Notes: a model not told the origin generated them from the letters alone. Shown: positions 1 through 9,510, counted from the first letter of the stretch. The stretch: 52,173 nt of DNA from JBMNOI01 sp050942995 (GCA_050942995.1 JBMNOI010000004.1:1-52173); one strand, 5' to 3'. Made by a program: numbers and translations.

Positions 1-652
1 GCTCCTCAGATGGCGGCGCCGTTGCTTCGGCGGCCGGTTCGATTGGTTCGGCCGGTGGCTCTTCCGTCTCGACGGATTCTTTCTGAGCGAGCTCGTCGTC
101 GGGCTCTTCCGGTGTGGACGGCTCTGGCTCTATTGGTGATGGCTCTGGAGCGGGTGATTCGTCTGGTGTCGGTGACGGGTCGGGCGTGGGTGAGGGTTCG
201 GGGGTAGGGGTTGCGGTTGGAAGAGGCACGTGATTCCCTACCGTGACGTGTACAGAGAACGCTTCCCAGTTGCCATCCCGCCGCACAGCCTGCAACTGCA
301 AGGTGTATGCGCCATCGGGCACTACTGTCGTGTCCCAGGTTGCGAGGCGGCCGTTTATTACCGGCTCTGCGTGTGTGGTATCCCCAATGACCGACCAGCC
401 GGCAGGCTCGTGCCCGGCACCGAACTCGACCTTGTAAAACTGGAAATCGTCGATAGAAGCCGATCCCATGATGTTCACCGTTCCTCGCAGCATTGCGCCG
501 TTTCCGGGGGAGGTGATCCTGACCTGCGGCGCCTGCCGGTACGGAGCCGCCAGACCGTCTCGAGGCAGCATCAGTAGCAAAAGCGCCAGCGCCCATCCGA
601 TGCATGCCCTGCCTGTCAATCGTTTCACCCTATCTTTTCGAGAATCGAACAC
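1..652 (-). CDS. Secreted Ig-like-domain protein, C-terminus cut by window edge
   Basis: This minus-strand reading frame is open to the left edge, so only about 217 N-terminal codons are present. A GTG start at 652-650 is preceded by AAAGGGAGACGA, a good ribosome binding site, 17 nt after the upstream stop; a second in-frame GTG lies at 628-626. The N-terminus has basic residues and a hydrophobic stretch (WALALLLLML) ending near GLA-AP, a likely signal peptide. Next comes a domain of about 90 residues (VRITSPGNGAMLRG ... WDTTVVPDGAYTLQLQAV) of the bacterial Ig-like type common in exported Chloroflexota proteins. It is followed by a Pro/Thr/Ser/Glu-rich linker (PTATPTPEPSPTPDPSP and onwards). 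The product is inferred to be exported and surface-exposed. It is the last gene seen of the long polysaccharide operon. The function of the missing C-terminus is unknown. Confidence 0.75.
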   Translation of the reverse strand, partial: MFDSRKDRVKRLTGRACIGWALALLLLMLPRDGLAAPYRQAPQVRITSPGNGAMLRGTVNIMGSASIDDFQFYKVEFGAGHEPAGWSVIGDTTHAEPVINGRLATWDTTVVPDGAYTLQLQAVRRDGNWEAFSVHVTVGNHVPLPTATPTPEPSPTPDPSPTPDESPAPEPSPIEPEPSTPEEPDDELAQKESVETEEPPAEPIEPAAEATAPPSEE

Positions 653-668
653 TCGTCTCCCTTTGTCA

Positions 669-2225
669 TCAGTGATACCACCACCAGTCATTCAAGAACG
701 TTTTCACGTCGTTCACCCGGCCGGAGTGATCCTCCATGACGCCGTCGCGATATACGAACAGATAAACTCCCTCCCGAGAGATGCCGTCGGGGGCTCTGTC
801 CAGCCACTGCTTCAGATCGGGGTCGACGCTGCGGTACACCTGAATGCGATAGTCGCCGTAGGCCATGCGTATCGCCGAGCCGATCCCTCCGCCCATATAG
901 ATATAGGCCTGACCGTAGCGGGCAGGCAGCCCGACAAAGAACATGTGGCTATTCGACGGCACCTCTGGCTGCAGAGCGATGATCTGGGATACGATGTCGC
1001 GGGCCATCTGCCCCGCACGGTGCCATTCCAGGGCGCGCACCTGGAGTGCGACCACCGACGTGACCAGATACATGGCGAGCATCGCTCCGGGCAGCCACCG
1101 GGCCAACGAACGGGGCGTTTGCAAAAGATCCCACAGGCGGACTCCTGCGCTGCCCAGTGCCGCCGTCAGACCCATTGCGGCGACATAAAAGTAACGATCG
1201 GCAACTCCAAAGGGCACGAACAGTACGATGGGGACCAGCGCCAGTAGCGCCCACGAGATGAACAGGCGTTCGTGCCTCGTTCCTCTGGCCAGAAGGAGCA
1301 GAGTGCCTGCCAGCGTGGCCACGGCCAGAGCCAGAGACCCTGCGTCGACTCCCAAATCCCAGAGGAGTATCTGGGGCCAGATCATATAGGTGATGTAGGA
1401 CACCATCTCTTTGGCCAGAGCCAGGCTGATTCCCTGAATCTGATAGGTCTCGAAACGCTGGCGCGGGTCCAGAGTGCCCGGCTGGAGACGAAAGGCCCTC
1501 GGACCTGCCAGTGACATGAACGCCACCAGCGCGACAAAGCCCAGCCAGATCGCATATTTGTCATAGCCCCCCGGTCCGGCTTTGATTGCCGAGCCCCGTT
1601 GCCGCGCCCATACCCATTCGGTCATCAAAGTGAGTGGGAGTGCGATGACGCTCACCTCGTTGCTGAAAAGAGCGAGCGCAAAGCTGATCGAGGCAAGAAC
1701 AAGGTGGGGCCATCGTCGGCTCGACAGGTAGTGTGTGAAAAGCAACAATCCGGCCAGCAGAAACACGCCACTCAGCAAGAACTGGCCGGCCGCCAACCAC
1801 ATGACCGTGCCATGATGCCGGGGGTATACGGCAAAGAGCAATGCGGCGACCTGCCCCGCCCGACGATCGCGCGACAGCCGCTTGACCAGATGATAGAGCA
1901 ACAGAGAGGCGATGAGGTGCAGTATCAGACTGCCGGCATGATAGACGATCGGTTCGGCGCCCGCTATGCGATAGAGCAGCCAATCTTTGATCGAGGCCAG
2001 GAACCGTAGCCGACCCATATAGCGCATGTGAAACTGGAGGAACTGTTCGGGACTAAGGGCGGAAACAAAGAGCACATCGAAATCCTCGGCCACAAACCCG
2101 TGTGACAGCCCCAACAGATAGGGTAAGGTGGCGGCCAGACTTATGGTCAGGGTGGCCACCCCTCGCCTGCGCCGGAAGGGTACCGGTATCCACCGGGTTG
2201 CTTTGCCGTTTGCGGTCTCTATCAT
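669..2225 (-). CDS. Polytopic membrane protein, GT-C glycosyltransferase-like
   Basis: 518 residues with many hydrophobic segments and a soluble C-terminal tail of about 100 residues. The first long loop carries an acidic motif (VAEDFDVLF), the place where GT-C enzymes using polyprenyl-phosphate sugars keep their catalytic acid. I infer a membrane glycosyltransferase acting on the outer face, but no family-specific signature settles the substrate. I chose the ATG at 2225, which directly follows the upstream TGA (TGATATG); an ATG at 2264 would overlap the upstream gene by 38 nt. It is the first of four such membrane proteins that surround a polyprenol-phosphate-mannose-synthase-like enzyme. 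Confidence 0.7.
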   Translation of the reverse strand: MIETANGKATRWIPVPFRRRRGVATLTISLAATLPYLLGLSHGFVAEDFDVLFVSALSPEQFLQFHMRYMGRLRFLASIKDWLLYRIAGAEPIVYHAGSLILHLIASLLLYHLVKRLSRDRRAGQVAALLFAVYPRHHGTVMWLAAGQFLLSGVFLLAGLLLFTHYLSSRRWPHLVLASISFALALFSNEVSVIALPLTLMTEWVWARQRGSAIKAGPGGYDKYAIWLGFVALVAFMSLAGPRAFRLQPGTLDPRQRFETYQIQGISLALAKEMVSYITYMIWPQILLWDLGVDAGSLALAVATLAGTLLLLARGTRHERLFISWALLALVPIVLFVPFGVADRYFYVAAMGLTAALGSAGVRLWDLLQTPRSLARWLPGAMLAMYLVTSVVALQVRALEWHRAGQMARDIVSQIIALQPEVPSNSHMFFVGLPARYGQAYIYMGGGIGSAIRMAYGDYRIQVYRSVDPDLKQWLDRAPDGISREGVYLFVYRDGVMEDHSGRVNDVKTFLNDWWWYH

Positions 2226-2226
2226 A

Positions 2227-3732
2227 TCACTGCTCTGTGATTCCGAAGGACATGCCATCCACATAGGCCACCTGACGAGGCCCGGCCGCCAGATATTCGA
2301 GCACGTCTCCCCCGGGAAGTGTCGCCCTTTGCACGGCCGATGGGCTGGTGTTGTAATAGGCTAACAGCGGATCGAATAACACCAGGTAGACGCCCTGCTC
2401 GGATGTCCTGGCCTCGTCACCGGCTATCACCCGTTGAGCCAAGCCCCATCCGTGGGCGGGCTCAAAGGCCGCCACACGATATTCGGGCAGGTAGTAGCGC
2501 ACATGTTCCCAATTGGCTGCCAGAATAAGCGTCCGCTTTGGATCAAACTCGGCGCGGATATGTTCGAATCGTTCGATGTAGTAAGCGTCAGAGCGCGCCA
2601 GTGTCTCGCGGGTTAGCAGGCGTTGCCCGCCTATTCCGAAGGGATACTCGGGCGCCAGATTGTAGAACAATGCCTGCACCAGAACGATGGCGATGACGAC
2701 CGGCGCAACGGCCCGTGTCGTCAGCAGGCGATCGACCTCGGCGGCGGCCATGAGAAGCAGTGCGGGCAGATAGATGAGCACCAGCCCCTGCTGCCCCATG
2801 TGGATAAAGGCGTAGAACAGGATCGATGGCGTTATCCACAGGATCAAAAAGACCGGCCGATCTATGTGTGAGATTCGGCGCAGGCGCATGCTCCCGCGTA
2901 CCCCTCTGATGAGCAGCGGTATCAGCGCCAGCCCCAGGCCATAGAGGGTGTAGGGCAACAATCGGCGGACGTTGTATGTGATGCCTGCCCATCCGGCCCC
3001 CATCAGCACCGATGTCGCCGAGTTAAAGCGGGCGCCGTATTCGTCCATTTTGGTCAGATAGGCCCCGAGCCCTCCGGCGCCGGCCAGTAGCGGGATCAAC
3101 CAGAACAGGCAGGCGACCAGTCCCATCGCCCCGGCGACTGCCAGATGGCGGCGATTCACCCGCCATGTGGCATAGAGCGCAACCGGCAGCAGAAATACCA
3201 GGGTCTGCTGCCGCACACCTCCGGCAAACGCCAGCGTCAGCACCGCCGGCCAGAGCATCTTTTCCCTTCCCTGGCGCACATGGTAGAGCATCCACAGGCT
3301 CGTAAGGGTCAGCAGCGTGTCCAGCGTGTGGGGCAGGGCGATCTGCCCGTAGAACCAGAACAACGGGCTGGCCGCCAGGAACAATGCCGCCATCAGCCCC
3401 ACCCGGGGGCTCCACATGGTGCGGCCCAGCCGGTAGAGCATGACGACGGCCAGAGCGCTGGCTATGATGCTGATCCAGACGAGCGCTTTGTTCGTTTCTC
3501 CCACCAGCGCCATCATCATTCTGCCGAGCCACACATAGACGATATACCCGGGGGGCTGTGGATGCTCGGCCAGCACGTCAAAGTGGCGCAACCCGTTGGC
3601 GAAATTGACCGAATCCCAGTGGTACAGGATGCGACTGTGAAACGGGATGCGGCTGAGGGCCGTCATCAGCACCAGCCCGAGATGAACGATGCGGTCTCGC
3701 CCTATCCCATCGACGAAAGACGATCTCGTCAC
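2227..3732 (-). CDS. Polytopic membrane glycosyltransferase-like protein (GT39/PMT_2 type)
   Basis: 501 residues, about ten or more membrane segments. After the first TM a loop reads YHWDSVNFANGLRHF, followed by AEHPQPPGYIVYVWLGR. The acidic residue and the HPxPPGY pattern are typical of the PMT_2/GT39-like family that transfers sugars from polyprenyl phosphates. The C-terminal ~130 residues look soluble and extracytoplasmic. The start overlaps the stop of the upstream polyprenol-phosphate sugar synthase by 4 nt (ATGA), which implies translational coupling and a possible donor-enzyme pair. The acceptor (glycan, lipid or protein) cannot be read from the sequence. Confidence 0.75.
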   Translation of the reverse strand: MTRSSFVDGIGRDRIVHLGLVLMTALSRIPFHSRILYHWDSVNFANGLRHFDVLAEHPQPPGYIVYVWLGRMMMALVGETNKALVWISIIASALAVVMLYRLGRTMWSPRVGLMAALFLAASPLFWFYGQIALPHTLDTLLTLTSLWMLYHVRQGREKMLWPAVLTLAFAGGVRQQTLVFLLPVALYATWRVNRRHLAVAGAMGLVACLFWLIPLLAGAGGLGAYLTKMDEYGARFNSATSVLMGAGWAGITYNVRRLLPYTLYGLGLALIPLLIRGVRGSMRLRRISHIDRPVFLILWITPSILFYAFIHMGQQGLVLIYLPALLLMAAAEVDRLLTTRAVAPVVIAIVLVQALFYNLAPEYPFGIGGQRLLTRETLARSDAYYIERFEHIRAEFDPKRTLILAANWEHVRYYLPEYRVAAFEPAHGWGLAQRVIAGDEARTSEQGVYLVLFDPLLAYYNTSPSAVQRATLPGGDVLEYLAAGPRQVAYVDGMSFGITEQ

Positions 3733-4496
3733 GCGCGTTCCTCCCGTATCGGCGCAGAGGCTACCCGGCGCCGACCGTGTCGATACCGGCCTGTTAGCGC
3801 CAGTCTGGTGACAAAGGTAAAAGCCTCCAGAAAGATCGCCTTGCTCATCTTTGATTTGCCCACCCGACGGTCCTCAAAGACGATGGGGAACTCGGTCACG
3901 GTATGGCCCAGTTTTTCGACGTGATAGACCACACCGACCTGGAATCCGTACCCTCGTGGGGTGATCTCGTCCCAGGGAATGGCTTCGATGGTGTGGCGCC
4001 GGAAGCAGCGGTAGCCCCCGGTGCAATCGTGAGTGCGCAATCCCAGGGCGATGCGGGCAAACAGGTTGCCGCCCGCGCTGACGAGCTTGCGCAGGATGCC
4101 CCAGTTCACCGTGCCACCGCCGGGGATATAGCGCGACCCGATCACCAGATCGGCATCGCGAATCGAGCGATACAGGTGGGGTAGATACCGGGGATGGTGA
4201 GAAAAGTCGCAATCCATCTGCAGGATATAGTCATAGTTGCGTTCTAGTGCCCATCGAAAGCCGGTGATATAGGCTGTGCCCAGCCCCATCTTGCCCGGAC
4301 GATGCAGCACATGCACTCGGGGGTATCGATCTCTTAGCTGATTGGCGATCTGACCGGTGCCGTCGGGTGAGTTGTCATCGACGATCAGGATGTCAAACGG
4401 CACGGGCAGATTCAGGATCTCATGAACCAGTGATTCCAGATTCTCGGCTTCGTTGTATGTCGGTATCACGATCAGGGCGCTGCCCTCGTGATCCAT
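3729..4496 (-). CDS. Polyprenol monophosphomannose synthase-like GT2
   Basis: 255 residues, a GT-A fold of the DPM1 type. Motifs seen: VIPTYNEAENL near residue 10, LIVDDNSPDGTG (residues 37-48), and the metal/nucleotide motif QMDCDFSHHP (residues 93-102), all diagnostic of dolichyl/polyprenol-phosphate mannose (or glucose) synthases. There is no C-terminal TM domain, so it is the short soluble form. The family transfers a hexose from a nucleotide sugar to polyprenyl phosphate on the cytoplasmic side. The ATG at 4496 has GGAGG about 8 nt upstream, so I preferred it to the longer reading frame starting at 4553. It overlaps the next membrane glycosyltransferase by 4 nt, which fits supply of polyprenyl-P-hexose to the neighbouring GT-C proteins. 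Confidence 0.85.
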   Translation of the reverse strand: MDHEGSALIVIPTYNEAENLESLVHEILNLPVPFDILIVDDNSPDGTGQIANQLRDRYPRVHVLHRPGKMGLGTAYITGFRWALERNYDYILQMDCDFSHHPRYLPHLYRSIRDADLVIGSRYIPGGGTVNWGILRKLVSAGGNLFARIALGLRTHDCTGGYRCFRRHTIEAIPWDEITPRGYGFQVGVVYHVEKLGHTVTEFPIVFEDRRVGKSKMSKAIFLEAFTFVTRLALTGRYRHGRRRVASAPIREERA

Positions 4497-4643
4497 CTTG
4501 CTCGCTCCTCCATACCTTCCTGCCATGGGCTGTATTGGAGCATTCTTCCGCACCCGTGAATGGCTTTGTGCGTGTCGATCGCTGCTCTGGAGCCCTGTAA
4601 TCCGGGGAGAGGAACGCGAGAGAGGGTCGTTTGAGACAGCCTG

Positions 4644-6341
4644 CTAGGGCAGGTTCACCTCGTACAATCGAGTTTCATTACCGATATAGACAGGTCGCAG
4701 GATGGGCCATTCCTCAACCGGGAATCCGCCCAGAGCCCGCTCGGCGGGGCCGTAAAACACATATCGAATGTTATTGTGGCGCAGCAGATCCTGGCGTTCG
4801 GCCTCGGACGTCTCGGAACTGTAGAACGCCATGACCTCGCCACGACGGCGATGAGAGTCCATGGTCATGACGGCGTTGGACAGATAGGGACGTATGCCGG
4901 TAAATCCCGGGATATAGTGGCCGATCTCGAAAGAGCTCAGGACGATATCCTCACGGTGGGCGTTCAACTCTAGCCAGCGCATGGCCGCCAGATCCTCTTG
5001 ATGGATATAGTAAGGGTAGTTGTTCCGCTGCAGGTCGATAATGCGCCAGCTCAGCAGATACAGGTTGGTGGGCAGTACAGCCAGCAAGAGCAACGCCGGC
5101 AACCAGTTCGCGATCCTTTTGCGATCGGGTAGCCGGTGGCGCAACCAGGGGAGCACTCGATTGTACAGCCCCCAGGTGGCCATCACGGCGATGGGTAGCT
5201 GATAGCCGTTGAGCAACGTGATCTGGAAGCGCAACGGGAGGTATGCCAGCAGTGGTGTGATAATGAGCCAGCCTTTAATAAAGAGTTGCTCATCGCTCTG
5301 GCGCTGAAGCGGCACGATTCCGTTGTAGGTTGCCAGCGATAGCACAAAGGGAATTCCTAACAGGATGAGCAGATGCAGTGGGTTGGGCGTGAAAACGCCC
5401 AGATTGTCGTATTGCGCCAGCGCTTGCTTCCATATCGGGTTTGCATCAGAGACCACCCATCCCCAGTAGAGCACCGCCGGCAGCGACATGAGCACCACCG
5501 TCGCCAACCGCCCGGCGACGCGCCACGACCAGCCGTCACGCAGGGTGAGCAACAGGCCGAACATGCCCAGAACACCCCACACGGTAACCAGATCGTAAAT
5601 ATGCCCCATCGCCAGGAACAGGGCGGCCAGGCCCGATGCCAGCGTGAGACCCCAGCCTTTGGCCCGTAGCCCTTTGAGGGCCAGCAAGAGTGTGAAAAAG
5701 GTCGCGGCCAGAGCCAGCACCAGATGGGGCGCGGCCACCATCACCCAGAACGAGTTGCCCCCCAGGGTATACACATCCTGTGGATGTTCCAGGGTGTAGG
5801 ACGATGTCAGATACTTTTTAACCACCCAGATCCAGCCCATCCCCGATGTAAAGGTGGTCAGCAGGAAGGCATAGTGAGCCCGTCGGGTGTCATCGAACAG
5901 ATGGGTGCAGAACAAGTAGGTGGCGGCTATGGCCAGTGGAATGTAGAGCAGCCGCGAGATCTGATAGATCTGCACCAGAGACAGGCCCAGCAGTGCGGCA
6001 GAACGTCCTGGTATCCACCAGTGCAGGTTAAAGTACACCGGCGTGCTGATCTCTGGCGTCAATCGATTCTCGATCAACATGGACCGGCCGTATTCACGCA
6101 TCCAGGAGTAGTATTGCGCCGTATCATGGACGTTGTATACCACCCCCGAGAACCAGCGATCTTCCGGCACGGTCAGGTAACCGAGAACTGTTGGAATCGA
6201 TGTGACCAGCAACAGGAACAATGTGACCGTGACGGGCAAACGAGCGATACGTCTCAGCGCGATAGAGCGTCTGAGTGAGACGGAAGCACTTGCCTGCAAA
6301 ACCCACCTCCCTATGATCTTTTCGGGGCGCATCGGCCTCAT
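4644..6341 (-). CDS. Polytopic membrane protein, probable GT-C type
   Basis: 565 residues with an N-terminal TM, a long first loop with VYNVHDTAQYYSWMREYGR, then about ten TM segments and a soluble C-terminal ~120 residues (ELNAHREDIVLSSFEIG, IRYVFYGPAERALGG). The layout is that of bacterial GT-C-like membrane enzymes, but I recognise no specific family. ATG at 6341 lies 8 nt after the upstream stop; a second ATG three codons later is equally possible, and neither has a strong ribosome site. It is co-transcribed with the two neighbouring membrane proteins. A 147-nt gap separates it from the polyprenol-P-mannose-synthase-like gene downstream; I see no clear signal there. Confidence 0.7.
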   Translation of the reverse strand: MRPMRPEKIIGRWVLQASASVSLRRSIALRRIARLPVTVTLFLLLVTSIPTVLGYLTVPEDRWFSGVVYNVHDTAQYYSWMREYGRSMLIENRLTPEISTPVYFNLHWWIPGRSAALLGLSLVQIYQISRLLYIPLAIAATYLFCTHLFDDTRRAHYAFLLTTFTSGMGWIWVVKKYLTSSYTLEHPQDVYTLGGNSFWVMVAAPHLVLALAATFFTLLLALKGLRAKGWGLTLASGLAALFLAMGHIYDLVTVWGVLGMFGLLLTLRDGWSWRVAGRLATVVLMSLPAVLYWGWVVSDANPIWKQALAQYDNLGVFTPNPLHLLILLGIPFVLSLATYNGIVPLQRQSDEQLFIKGWLIITPLLAYLPLRFQITLLNGYQLPIAVMATWGLYNRVLPWLRHRLPDRKRIANWLPALLLLAVLPTNLYLLSWRIIDLQRNNYPYYIHQEDLAAMRWLELNAHREDIVLSSFEIGHYIPGFTGIRPYLSNAVMTMDSHRRRGEVMAFYSSETSEAERQDLLRHNNIRYVFYGPAERALGGFPVEEWPILRPVYIGNETRLYEVNLP

Positions 6342-6349
6342 CGTTTAGT

Positions 6350-7870
6350 CTATCTGGCGCCCACCGGCCTGATGGCCTGTCGGGTCTGATGCTGTGTCCA
6401 GAAAACCAGCAGGCCAATAATCCCCGTCATCGCCAGAGCCAGAGGCAACAGGCTCGCCCAGCCGGGCAAGCCAAGCGCAGCGCCCAGGTTGCGGGCGATG
6501 TCGCCTTTTGCCAGGAGCGGCAGAGAGTGGCGAAACAGCGGATTCAGCGTATAGCCGGGAAAGCTCTGGCCGCCCAGCGTCTCGGCCCATATCGCCAGGA
6601 ACGACCACGACGTGCTTAGCCCCAGGACCCGTCGCGCCCAGGTGAGCCGTCCCCACCGGGACGCAGCCAGAGCCAGTGGAGGCACCATAAAGGGGAGCAT
6701 GGGCACCAGATAGCGAGGACCTATGGCATGCCCGCCCTGCCACATGACCGAGGAACCGTTGAACAGCACAAAGGCGACCGACGCCCAAAGGCATACCCAG
6801 AACTCGGCACGCCAGGCACGGCGGCGGGCCAGCGCGACCATGCCCGGGATCGCGGCGAGTAACGCGGGCGAGAGAAAGAACAATCCGCGATACGAGCTAA
6901 AGGTGATGCCCCATAGCGCATCGGCCTGGGGATAGGTCAGACTGAAAAAGCCCGTGGTGTTGACATCCCGAAAGAGCGGCTCGTGCTCGTAGGCAAAGGC
7001 GATAGGGCGTCCAAAAATAACCAGATTGTAAGCCACCCAGAGCGCGCCGGGTAACATGCCGCCCAGCAACGTCAGGCCGATCTGCCGCCGATCGGGTTGC
7101 TTTACGGCCAGATAGACGAACAGGGGCGCGGCAATCAACGCGGCAGGATGCTCGGTGATGACGGCATAGCCCAACAGCATCCCCACCCCGAGCGCAGCCG
7201 CCGGGCGTTGACGGTCCATGGCGATACGATGCGCCAGTGCGAACGCCGCAAAGAGCATGACGGCCACTATCTGATGGCTGTAGAACGCTCCGGAGTAGGG
7301 GAACGCGCCGGTTCCGAGCCCGTATAACAGCACGGCCCATATTCGCGGGGCGGGCTCTGGCACCAGGTGCCCGGTAAAGCGGTAGAGCAACACACCCAAC
7401 AGCGCCGAAGGCGCCGACACGGTGATCAACGTGACCAGGTAAAGCGCCAGCGCGGCACGCACCTTGCCGTCTGGCAAGCCAGAGCCGTCCTCACGCAATG
7501 TGCGGGCCAGCGTTTCGCTACGCTGTATTCGCTCGATAACGGTTGCCAGAGGTCGGCTGTCCAGCACTCGACTCAGCCCCCAGTATACGGGCACGCCCAG
7601 GAACGCCGTCCCCGGGGGCTTGGTGCTGTAGACTCGCCCGTTGTACAGGGCGTAATCGCCCGTCTGGAGCACACCGTCATAATAGCCCTCGATATGCAGC
7701 GTTCCCCGGTCTACCATGGCCATGACCAGGCTCAGGCGCGAGTTCTGGTTCCAATCGCCCCAGCGCGGCGGAAAATAAGCGTAGCATGTCAGCAGCGCCA
7801 GAAAGAGAAGCCAGCATATCCTTCTATCGCGTGTGCCCGTATCGGGCGCGGTGGGTTTCGTTTGTTCCAT
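6350..7870 (-). CDS. Polytopic membrane glycosyltransferase-like protein
   Basis: 506 residues. After a first TM the protein has NSRLSLVMAMVDRGTLHIEG and then YSTKPPGTAFLGVPVYW, the KPPG segment typical of PMT_2/GT39-like membrane proteins, followed by about nine more TM segments. The family is inferred to move sugars from polyprenyl-phosphate donors on the outer membrane face. The ATG at 7870 overlaps the TAA of the upstream sugar transferase by one base (TAATG), so the two are translationally coupled. The substrate is unknown. Confidence 0.72.
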   Translation of the reverse strand: MEQTKPTAPDTGTRDRRICWLLFLALLTCYAYFPPRWGDWNQNSRLSLVMAMVDRGTLHIEGYYDGVLQTGDYALYNGRVYSTKPPGTAFLGVPVYWGLSRVLDSRPLATVIERIQRSETLARTLREDGSGLPDGKVRAALALYLVTLITVSAPSALLGVLLYRFTGHLVPEPAPRIWAVLLYGLGTGAFPYSGAFYSHQIVAVMLFAAFALAHRIAMDRQRPAAALGVGMLLGYAVITEHPAALIAAPLFVYLAVKQPDRRQIGLTLLGGMLPGALWVAYNLVIFGRPIAFAYEHEPLFRDVNTTGFFSLTYPQADALWGITFSSYRGLFFLSPALLAAIPGMVALARRRAWRAEFWVCLWASVAFVLFNGSSVMWQGGHAIGPRYLVPMLPFMVPPLALAASRWGRLTWARRVLGLSTSWSFLAIWAETLGGQSFPGYTLNPLFRHSLPLLAKGDIARNLGAALGLPGWASLLPLALAMTGIIGLLVFWTQHQTRQAIRPVGAR

Positions 7871-9510
7871 TATGATCCACTCTCACGTAACGAGTGATGG
7901 GTCGGTCTGAGTCGCTCCCGGTCTCGGGGGGGCTCAGCCGGATTGTTTATCTTGATGGCCTCGACAGCGCGAAAGGCTCTGGCCTTGCCAGATGATGCTT
8001 CGGTGTATTCAGGTGTAAAGCCGGGTTGTTTCGCGCCGGAGAGGCTTCCCATGCGCCACATAATGGCCATGGCCGGATCGGTGCCCGTCTCCCACCCTCG
8101 GGGGGCCACGCCCTGAGCCGGAGATCGATAACGCAGGCTATAGATGGCCGTCTGAAACAGGACCTGCAGATCGAACCATATGGTCCAGTAACGGATATAG
8201 TAGAGATCCAGCCGAACCTCGTCCTCCAGTGTGGGCAGGTGTCCCAGCGCCCACGGCCCGGTGATACCGGGCTTGACGGTGAGTAGATTGGATAGCCACA
8301 CGCCAAACCGCTCTTCGGTGCCGGCGGGCACGGGCCGCGGCCCGACCAGGCTCATGCGTCCACGCAGCACATCCAGCAATTGGGGGAGCTTGTCCAGCCT
8401 TGTGCGGAACAGAAACTCGCCCAGGCGCGATGAGGCCCCCAGAGAGGCCAGATCATCGGGCAGCGTCTGTCCAAAGCTGCGCCGTAGCTGCCCGGTCAGG
8501 CCGGTGCGAAACCGCAGGCTGCCAAAGCGCTTGCCGCGTAGCCCCAGGACCTCCTGCCGCTCCAATATCGGGCGACCGTCTATCAGCGCGATGAGCAGGG
8601 CGATCATGCCCATGAATGGCGCCAGGACGATCAGGAGAGCGATCCCCAGGGTATAGTCCAGTGCGATCTTGAGCAGCGCATCGAGGTCGGTGATGCGTAC
8701 CCCTTCCAGCGTGAACAGCGGGATGAGGGATTTGTGACTGACCTTGACCTCGGTGGTCAGGATCTCGTAAAAGCCGGGCGATAGTTTGATCTCGGTCCCG
8801 TTCAGTCCGGCACTCACCTCGCGGATTGTCTCCTGAAAGCTCTCCCAGGAGAGCGTTTCCGGGAAGATGATGATCTCCCGAACGTCATGCTCATGGATCA
8901 ATCGTTTGAGGTCGGCGGGGGTGCCCAGCACCTTTTGTGTATCCATCACAGTGGTTCCGACGGGCAAATAGTCATCGACGAACCCCAGGACGCGCATCCC
9001 GGTATGTGTTGTGCTCTCCAGTTGCCGGGCCACGTTTTGGGTATGTTGACTGACTCCGACGATGAGGACACGCGAGTTAAAGAGGCCGCGCGTGCGCAGC
9101 CAGTAGATCACCCGCCGGAAGGAAAAACGAACGACCACCATGAACAGGATCGCGAGTCCCCAGGCCAGCACTAGCAGACCGCGAGAGAGCTCCAGATCGC
9201 GCATGGAAAAGTTCACCAGCACGAGGACGATGATGCCTGCCGTGCTTGCCTTGGCCACGCGGGCATATTCTTCAGGGCCACCCAGTAACCATTGAGTGTT
9301 GTACAATCCCATCGCCGCGCAGACGCCGATCCAGATGGGCACGGCCATGGTGAACATCTGGGTATATGCGTGCGGATCGGCCGATGCATGATAGGGCAGC
9401 CAGCCGCTACCGATCCGCAGATGGTACGCAGAGGATAGCGCCGCCAGAATCGCCAGCGCATCCAGGACGACCAGCGAGACGATGAGTATCACCCGCTCCC
9501 GTTTGCTCAC
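7870..9510 (-). CDS. Polyprenyl sugar-phosphate transferase-like protein with altered catalytic dyad
   Basis: 546 residues in the arrangement of WbaP/WcaJ-type initiating transferases: four N-terminal TM segments, a Rossmann-like middle part (RVLIVGVSQHTQ, about residues 147-157), a re-entrant helix (about 283-312) and a C-terminal catalytic domain ending in MSLVGPRP and VKPGITGPWALG. The family transfers a sugar phosphate to undecaprenyl phosphate. The conserved Asp-Glu dyad of the monotopic phosphoglycosyl transferases (DELPQ) reads RLDKLPQL here (D373-K374), KFRTM reads RFRTG, and the GLWQVSGR segment reads GPWALGHL. It may be inactive, regulatory or changed in chemistry. The paralog at 27535-29016 keeps all these residues. 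A Ser/Arg/Pro-rich tail of about 60 residues is unusual for the family. Confidence 0.82.
   Translation of the reverse strand: MSKRERVILIVSLVVLDALAILAALSSAYHLRIGSGWLPYHASADPHAYTQMFTMAVPIWIGVCAAMGLYNTQWLLGGPEEYARVAKASTAGIIVLVLVNFSMRDLELSRGLLVLAWGLAILFMVVVRFSFRRVIYWLRTRGLFNSRVLIVGVSQHTQNVARQLESTTHTGMRVLGFVDDYLPVGTTVMDTQKVLGTPADLKRLIHEHDVREIIIFPETLSWESFQETIREVSAGLNGTEIKLSPGFYEILTTEVKVSHKSLIPLFTLEGVRITDLDALLKIALDYTLGIALLIVLAPFMGMIALLIALIDGRPILERQEVLGLRGKRFGSLRFRTGLTGQLRRSFGQTLPDDLASLGASSRLGEFLFRTRLDKLPQLLDVLRGRMSLVGPRPVPAGTEERFGVWLSNLLTVKPGITGPWALGHLPTLEDEVRLDLYYIRYWTIWFDLQVLFQTAIYSLRYRSPAQGVAPRGWETGTDPAMAIMWRMGSLSGAKQPGFTPEYTEASSGKARAFRAVEAIKINNPAEPPRDRERLRPTHHSLRESGS

Noticed and set aside
6..605. 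199-codon minus-strand frame with many Arg and Gly
   Set aside because: It is a shadow of the real gene in another minus frame, which has a signal peptide, Ig-like domain and Pro-rich linker and runs off the window edge.
468..1247. Long plus-strand frame of 259 codons
   Set aside because: It lies opposite two real minus-strand genes and encodes a His/Arg-rich low-sense sequence without any motif; GC-rich coding DNA produces many such frames.
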